Positions 58,829 to 64,000 of a DNA stretch of 64,000 bases are shown in pieces. How positions within the stretch are numbered: the stretch's first letter is position 1; each line of letters opens with the position of its first letter. The notes beneath the pieces are model-generated. The model had not been told where the DNA came from. It saw only the letters and a list, made by a program, of their open reading frames with translations, and made no database searches. The stretch is taken from NCBI GenBank assembly GCA_001643675.2, contig LSRY02000012.1, positions 1,738,501 through 1,802,500 on the forward strand, written 5' to 3'. The DNA is from Monocercomonoides exilis. Its lineage: Eukaryota; Preaxostyla; Oxymonadida; Polymastigidae. The position numbers and the translations under genes are program-made.

Positions 58829-60914
58829 TTACTGGTCAAAAATTATCACAAAAGAATTGCATTGCTCTTTTATCCATCTGATCAGGGGAGCAAAGCGACT
58901 AACACTTTCAGCAGAAGCAGAAGGAGTTGCAGAAGAAGATGGAAGAGAAGTCGAACTTGAAGGTGCACAACACATCTGAATAAGACGAGTTATTTCAATG
59001 AAGTTTTCATCAGCAAGCAACACGTCATCTTCAGGTTGTTTTTGGTCTTTTGATTCTTCTTCTTCTTTCTCTTCCACATCCATTTTGCTGTCGTCGCTTT
59101 TCTCTTCATCCATTTCGCATTCCATTTTCTCATCTGATTCGTCACCAAACATCCCATCGTCATCGTCCATCGTGGGAGATCCATACGAAATGTCGTTGAC
59201 TGCCTCAATCAGCGTCAGCTTCAGACAGAAAACTCGACCGTCCACTGAAATTCAATTCAAATAAATAAATAAAAAAGAAAGTTTAAAATATAAGCACAAA
59301 ATATTTCTATTCAAATGAATATAACATTTCTTTTCTTTTTTTTCCAAAATAACTTATATTACAATGCTCTTTCGCACACTCGTCATCCTCTCTTCTCATA
59401 CAACCTCCATCACACCTGTCAAAAGCATCAAGCCACCACGTGTAAATACCGAAGTCTTCAGTGCTGCAAGTTTAAATGGAAGTTTTCTCTCAAAAACAGG
59501 TGTCTTCATCTTCTCCACCTTTTCTATCACAGTGTTTCCGCTATCTGTCACCACGACTCTTCCATCATCGGTAAAGAAAGCCGTGTATCTTCCGCATTGG
59601 TCAACGTGGACGATGCTCTGGCAGTGAAAAAAGGTGGGCGGATGAATGGGAACAAATGCATCCTCAATGTATCGCGAAGGATCGTCAGAACATAAAATAA
59701 ATGGTACACCATCGGCTGCGACAATTATCATAAAAATATTACAAAAAATTGAAATGATATATTTTATTATATGAAGAATGAATGAAAAGTTTTAAAAGTT
59801 TAAAAAAAAACATATGAAATATTTACTGTCTAAATTTAGAACAAAACACACTTGTCAAAAGCATATTTTTCTCACCGTATATTTTTGATACAGTGAACGG
59901 GCCAAATATTCCATGTAATTCCCCCTTTCTCTTCAACAGCTCTTCTTTTGGATAAAGTGTTTCATTAAAGCGCGGATGGAACAGTTCATTCGAAGTCAGT
60001 TCAATAAGAGGCTCAGGTTCTGCAGTCATTTGAATACCCTCACTTTCAGATTCATTACTGCCATTATAGCTCGAAAGGAACCAATTTGAATCACCAAAGA
60101 ACATAACCTTCCCACTCTTTGTAACCCACACAGCGCTTTGAAACATTCCGCCAACTTCAATTATTTCCTCATTCTGCAGTGCTTCAATATTCTCTTTTCC
60201 ATTTACGGATATCCAACCTGGCAATGTTTCAAAACACGTGTTTCCTTTCGCATCAAGTCCATTAACTTTGACTTCATTTGTTTTATCCGTTACCAAAATT
60301 GTTAATCCTCGAATCCCTTTAAGAGTTTTAATGCAATTTTTAATTGTCAAGGGTTGCTTTTGTTTCCATGATTTTCCTTCTGATTTCTCAGAGCTATAAT
60401 CAAGAAACGTTGTTTTTAACTGATGATCTTCATTGAGGTAATACAATGGAAATAGTTGGCTTCCGCTGTCGTTATCGTACACTGATTGGAATGATATTGA
60501 CAAGACTGATATCGGACTATCAGTTGGAGCAGAAACTTCAGAAAGAGCACAACGAAGCGGAAGAGCTTCAATTGCACCAGATGCTATAACATTGTCGATT
60601 TCTCCTATATTTTCAATTATCATAACATCTGTTCCAACTGAATGATGAAGCACTAAAAATTAACATCCGAAAATTTACTCCGAAAATAACCGCATAAATA
60701 AAATCAAACTTCCGTTTAATGAATTCAAAAATAATTTGTGACTCATTAACGATTTGAATTTTCTTGAAATTGTCAAAAACTATCAGGAATAAATATCATA
60801 ACATAATTTGATTCAAACCGACTTGACATCTCGTAATGAATTCATTTCTTCTATTATTTTTAAACATAGTTCATCACTAATTTTATCCAGCGTAAGTTTT
60901 GAAAATTTACTCAT
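58829..60914 (-). CDS. RCC1-like beta-propeller protein
   Basis: Exons 60652-59852, 59715-59416 and 59244-58829 are well supported. A first exon 60914-60866 (MSKFSKLTLDKISDEL, donor GTTTAA) is tentative and gives 521 aa in total. Divergent RCC1 repeats are visible as strand pairs ending in (T/S)-x-(D/S)-G-x-V: VWVTKSGKVMFFGDSNWF, KNMLLTTDGVPFIL, RYTAFFTDDGRVVVTDSG and LLTVDGRVFCLK. The last two junctions restore these repeats exactly, which supports the splice sites. The C-terminus carries an acidic Asp/Glu stretch and a Ser-rich linker before a short helix. RCC1-like proteins are often scaffolds or exchange factors for small GTPases; this copy is too divergent to assign a partner. It is divergent from the cathepsin gene with 186 bp between. 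Confidence 0.7.
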
Positions 60915-61100
60915 TGAAAACTCAGAAGCAAAACGAAAAATTTTATCACGAGATAATCAAAAAAATATAATGTATTTCCTTTTTAATTTGGAAAATTCAT
61001 ATGTTGCTCCAAACATACTCTATGGGCAAGGTTGGTTTCATTTCTATTTGGATTAAAAACTTTCAAAATCCCATAACCTTTATCCAATATTATCTGTTCA

Positions 61101-61970
61101 ATGTTTTCTATTTTTCCAATTGTCACTTTTTCACTTCTACTGTCTCCCTTGAGCGGCCTTTACGTGGAAATAATTAATAACGATCCAACATCGACTTGGG
61201 TTGCTGTTGAATATCCACCTTCAATAATGTCAATCGAGAAAGCAAAGCGCAGACTTGGGTCAATTGTGGACGACGACGAGCCATTTGAGCCTTACGTTGA
61301 ACCAAATGATGTACCAGATGAATTTGATGGAAGAGAAGAATGGAAAGGAATGCTTCCTCCAGTTATTGACCAAGGAGATTGTAATAGTTGCTATGCTTTA
61401 GCAACAGCAGAATCAACAGGGACAAGATTTGCCATCAAAGGATGCAATCATGGAACTTTATCTGCTCAAGATCTTGTTTCTTGCGATAAAACTGATAATG
61501 GATGCAGTGGAGGCAGTCCCTCAAGAGCAATGATTTGGGTACGTGATCATGGAATTACAACAGAACAATGCCTTCCGTATGTATCTGGAACTGGAAGAGT
61601 TCCATCATGTCCATCTAGGTGCATGAATGGTTCAACTGTGACGCGCTATCAAGGAACCAGGGCTATTGGTATTCCTGCTTCAATTATTCAAAAGCATTTA
61701 ATAGAAAATGGACCTGTTTATGCTCACATGGTTGTGTATGGAGATTTTACTGAATACAGATCAGGCGTTTATCAACATAAAGAAGGAGCAAGTTTTGGAG
61801 GGCATGCTGTCCTTCTTGTTGGTTGGGGAATTGAGGAAGGAACTCCGTACTGGTTATGCCAGAATACATGGGGACCTAACTTTGGAGAAAATGGATTCTT
61901 TAAGATCATAAGAGGTAAAAATGAATGTGATTTTGAGAAAAAGTTTTATGCAGTTACTGTTGACTGCTAA
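61101..61970 (+). CDS. Cathepsin B-like cysteine protease (C1A), secreted or lysosomal
   Basis: Single exon, 289 aa. Signal peptide FSIFPIVTFSLLLSPLSG, short propeptide, then a compact mature domain. Catalytic set present: Gln91 and Cys97 in DQGDCNSCYALAT, His235 in FGGHAVLLVGWG and Asn255 in CQNTWGPNFGENGFF. The GCSGG motif (NGCSGGSPSRAM) and the GPVYAHMVVYGDF strand are also typical. The oxyanion-hole and active-site contexts are altered from the usual QGNCGSCWAF and NSWG, but the catalytic residues remain, so activity is expected. I see no long occluding loop, so it is cathepsin B-like in the broad protist sense, similar to Giardia-type enzymes. Likely role: digestion in endolysosomes or extracellular proteolysis. 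Confidence 0.93.
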   Translation: MFSIFPIVTFSLLLSPLSGLYVEIINNDPTSTWVAVEYPPSIMSIEKAKRRLGSIVDDDEPFEPYVEPNDVPDEFDGREEWKGMLPPVIDQGDCNSCYALATAESTGTRFAIKGCNHGTLSAQDLVSCDKTDNGCSGGSPSRAMIWVRDHGITTEQCLPYVSGTGRVPSCPSRCMNGSTVTRYQGTRAIGIPASIIQKHLIENGPVYAHMVVYGDFTEYRSGVYQHKEGASFGGHAVLLVGWGIEEGTPYWLCQNTWGPNFGENGFFKIIRGKNECDFEKKFYAVTVDC

Positions 61971-62464
61971 TTATTTGTTTTTGATGATTTTGTGAGTTCA
62001 AATAATGACATTTAAGTCTATTGCCTTAATGTCAAAAAGAACTTGCACTATCCTAAATTTTTATTTATTTGGTTTGGATTTTTAGTGGGAATATTTTATT
62101 TTGATTTTAGTGTTTATCTTAATTGAAAATTTTCTTTATTCATTCTTTTTTTCCCGAGAATAAAGGAAATTATCAAGAGTTTTTACGCATTTCCAAAATT
62201 ACCAATATTTCTCAAATTTTTATTTCAGTTCATAAATAATTATTGATCCTTGTTTATTGCATCAAAAATCCAATCCAATCAGAGAAAATGTTATACACAC
62301 GATCACAGTTTTTTCTTAAACAAAGGATGAATGTGGTAAAAAGAGAGGATAAACGACAACATTCTTGAAATTGAGGTCGAATTGCATTTTCTTATTCGGC
62401 TTTTCTTGTATTGAGGCATTTGCAATTTTTGTGTATTTTTTTACTGTAAATAATATTTCGCTTC
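61971..62464. other. Intergenic
   Basis: 494 bp between two co-oriented peptidase genes; AT-rich, with no motif recognised. Confidence 0.55.
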
Positions 62465-64000
62465 ATGTTTCTCTTTGTCTTTTTACTCGTTGGACCATTG
62501 CTTTATTCTCAAGATTGTCCGCAAAGTGAACTTTTATCTAGATACATTAAATTCGAAGTTTTATCGGATCAGTATCTTCAAGGTCTTTCAAATGAAAAAA
62601 AGCAAGCAATACGACATTTAGCAAAAGCCTGTCAAATTACTGATAGAATATTCTTTTATCAGGCGAGCCCAAATGGAGAATCTTTTATTAATAATTTGGA
62701 AAGAGAAATTATCGATTGCATCAACAACGGAAACGAAGATGATATGCTTTGTGATCTAATAAACGAAAGAGATGCTGTGTTACTTTTTGGCGGACGAAAT
62801 ATATCCATTGACACAAGCGGATCTTTCAGTGTCGTTGTGGATAAAACTCCTCCAGAAGCTGGATTTTATCCACCAGGAACAACAGTAAATGAAATCAATG
62901 AATTCATAAGTGCACATCCAGAAAAGAAAAAGCTCATGATGAGAGTTGACACAATAGTTAGAAAAGACACTGAAAATAACTTCATTGCTCAAACAATACG
63001 CGACACATGGCCTGAACTTGCGAAGAGACTTTATTTCCATGTTGATCTTGCAGGCAGACTTATTTCCAACGAAGATCCAGAATTAGGAAATTACCTTATC
63101 AAAAGAGCAAGTGCACTTTTTAAAGGGAAGCCACTCAAACAAACAGATGAAATGTGGGTTGAACTTGGAGAAAAACACGACCTGGATGTGGTTATTGGGC
63201 CGATAGAGACATATGAGGACAAACTGTTTGGTGCCAAAGGTTCGTGGATGTGTGCAGTGATGTTGAGGGCACCAAAGGAAGAAACCAAAACAAAGTCGCT
63301 TGTGAGGATGGTACAAGCAGTAGAGGCTACGCTTCCGATGAAGAAGAAGTGGATGTGGAGAACAAAGTCATCTGAAGAAAAAGAAGGCGAAAGAACAGCC
63401 GAGCGGAAAAATCCTGTTGAGATGCATTTGGAAGTGGTAGACATGATCTATGCAGGCGGAAGGGTTCGAACACCTTCGGTGGGAATGGCGCATAACCTTC
63501 CAAATGACCCGGTGGTGAAGGAGAAGAAAGGAAGTAGGAATCATCTTTTTGCGAACATTATAAAGGAAAAAATGAAGGTGATTATACGACCGATAGGAAT
63601 GAAGATCCTCCACAGCTCGCAACAGCATCTGCTGAGTGAGACAGGCATGATGGACCATGTTATGTTACACGAACTGTCGCATTCGTTGGGGCCTGTGTAT
63701 TCAGACATATCAAAGCCAATCCCCTCCTTTGCATTACCATCTCTGTCAAGCAAGCAGTTAACCTTGCAAAGCCAGGTTCCTGTTAGAGAAGCTCTAACAG
63801 ATTGCTTTTCTTCGATTGAAGAGTGCAAAGCAGATGTGGTTGGGCAGCTGTTCGGATGGCGTGTGGCTGATGGAATAGTTCAGGACTTGGATGCTGAGAA
63901 AGTTCCTGTTATTGATCGAGATGAGGCAATGGAGATGAGTGCAACACATCTTGCATCGCTGTTCAGATCCATCAGATTCGGTTTGAAGTCTGCACATGCA
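62465..64000 (+). CDS. Secreted M49/dipeptidyl-peptidase III-like metallopeptidase (3' end beyond window)
   Basis: Open from ATG 62465 to the window edge, 512 codons with no stop. The N-terminus MFLFVFLLVGPLLYSQDC is a signal peptide. The product matches the DPP III-like family common in bacteria: VVIGPIETYEDKLFGAKGSW, AHNLPNDPVVKEKKGSRNHL, zinc motif HELSHSLGP (His402, Glu403, His406), third-ligand region EECKADVVG (Glu453 likely) and the near-terminal LASLFRSIRFGL. Classical eukaryotic DPP III carries HEXXGH, with an extra residue; this one has plain HEXXH, as in the bacterial-type branch. Only a short C-terminus should be missing. Expected activity: zinc-dependent removal of dipeptides from peptide N-termini, here in the secretory or extracellular space. 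It follows a cysteine protease gene on the same strand. Confidence 0.88.
   Translation, partial: MFLFVFLLVGPLLYSQDCPQSELLSRYIKFEVLSDQYLQGLSNEKKQAIRHLAKACQITDRIFFYQASPNGESFINNLEREIIDCINNGNEDDMLCDLINERDAVLLFGGRNISIDTSGSFSVVVDKTPPEAGFYPPGTTVNEINEFISAHPEKKKLMMRVDTIVRKDTENNFIAQTIRDTWPELAKRLYFHVDLAGRLISNEDPELGNYLIKRASALFKGKPLKQTDEMWVELGEKHDLDVVIGPIETYEDKLFGAKGSWMCAVMLRAPKEETKTKSLVRMVQAVEATLPMKKKWMWRTKSSEEKEGERTAERKNPVEMHLEVVDMIYAGGRVRTPSVGMAHNLPNDPVVKEKKGSRNHLFANIIKEKMKVIIRPIGMKILHSSQQHLLSETGMMDHVMLHELSHSLGPVYSDISKPIPSFALPSLSSKQLTLQSQVPVREALTDCFSSIEECKADVVGQLFGWRVADGIVQDLDAEKVPVIDRDEAMEMSATHLASLFRSIRFGLKSAHA

Noticed and set aside
60808-61056. 82-aa + strand frame upstream of the cathepsin gene
   Set aside because: It starts at TTG and is antisense to the likely first exon and promoter of the RCC1-like gene.
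1-64000. tRNA, rRNA or snRNA genes
   Set aside because: I scanned intergenic stretches for B-box-like and conserved rRNA words and saw none; a covariance search could still find one.
1-64000. Bacterial operon, phage or defence system
   Set aside because: Spliceosomal introns, eL31, VPS35L, DRC8-like and CAMKK-like genes show a eukaryotic nuclear contig.

Overview
The window is AT-rich eukaryotic nuclear DNA from a protist. It has 13 intact or window-truncated protein genes on both strands. Introns are short (54-301 nt where well supported, plus one doubtful 22-nt case), long coding exons are rich in Ser, Pro, Gln and Asn runs, and TAA or TGA are the stops. A decayed kinase tail at 14665-15662 closely resembles, as I remember them, kinase domains that are hugely expanded in oxymonads (Monocercomonoides and relatives; Metamonada, Preaxostyla). 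I infer an oxymonad or close relative; this rests on family recall, not on a search.

Layout. 20-14106 (+): a giant predicted secreted protein of about 4571 aa with repeated beta-sandwich-like segments, a cysteine motif that recurs five times and low-complexity tails. 14665-15662 (-): pseudogene of an oxymonad-type kinase. 16073-19182 (+): orphan protein. 20156-26505 (-): a GC-richer cluster of three intron-rich housekeeping genes: a Dus1-type tRNA dihydrouridine synthase, an EF-hand protein like axonemal DRC8/EFCAB2, and a METTL6/METTL2-type tRNA m3C methyltransferase with a long tail. 26643-27875 (+): a catalytically dead papain-fold (C1A) homologue with a GPI-like C-terminus. 27876-31490: gene-poor DNA with a decayed pogo/Tigger-like DDE transposase. 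31600-33450 (+): orphan protein. 34380-48000 (-): a 4498-aa CAMKK-like kinase whose catalytic core is broken up by long inserts. 48544-48927 (-): ribosomal protein eL31. 49250-54121 (+): VPS35L, the core subunit of the Retriever endosomal recycling complex, in 13 exons. 54808-55056: a MITE-like element with 33-bp terminal inverted repeats and an 8-bp target duplication. 55945-58173 (+): orphan protein. 58829-60914 (-): an RCC1-like protein. 61101-61970 (+): an intact cathepsin B-like protease. 62465-64000 (+): a secreted M49/DPP III-like metallopeptidase that runs off the window.

The genes do not form an operon or an obvious single system. Recurrent themes are tRNA modification (Dus1 and METTL6 flanking DRC8), endomembrane and secreted proteolysis (VPS35L, a live and a dead C1A peptidase, M49), and very large low-complexity proteins. 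Splice junctions were placed by reading frame, GT-AG ends and family alignment from memory. All spliced models given here keep frame, but none has transcript support.
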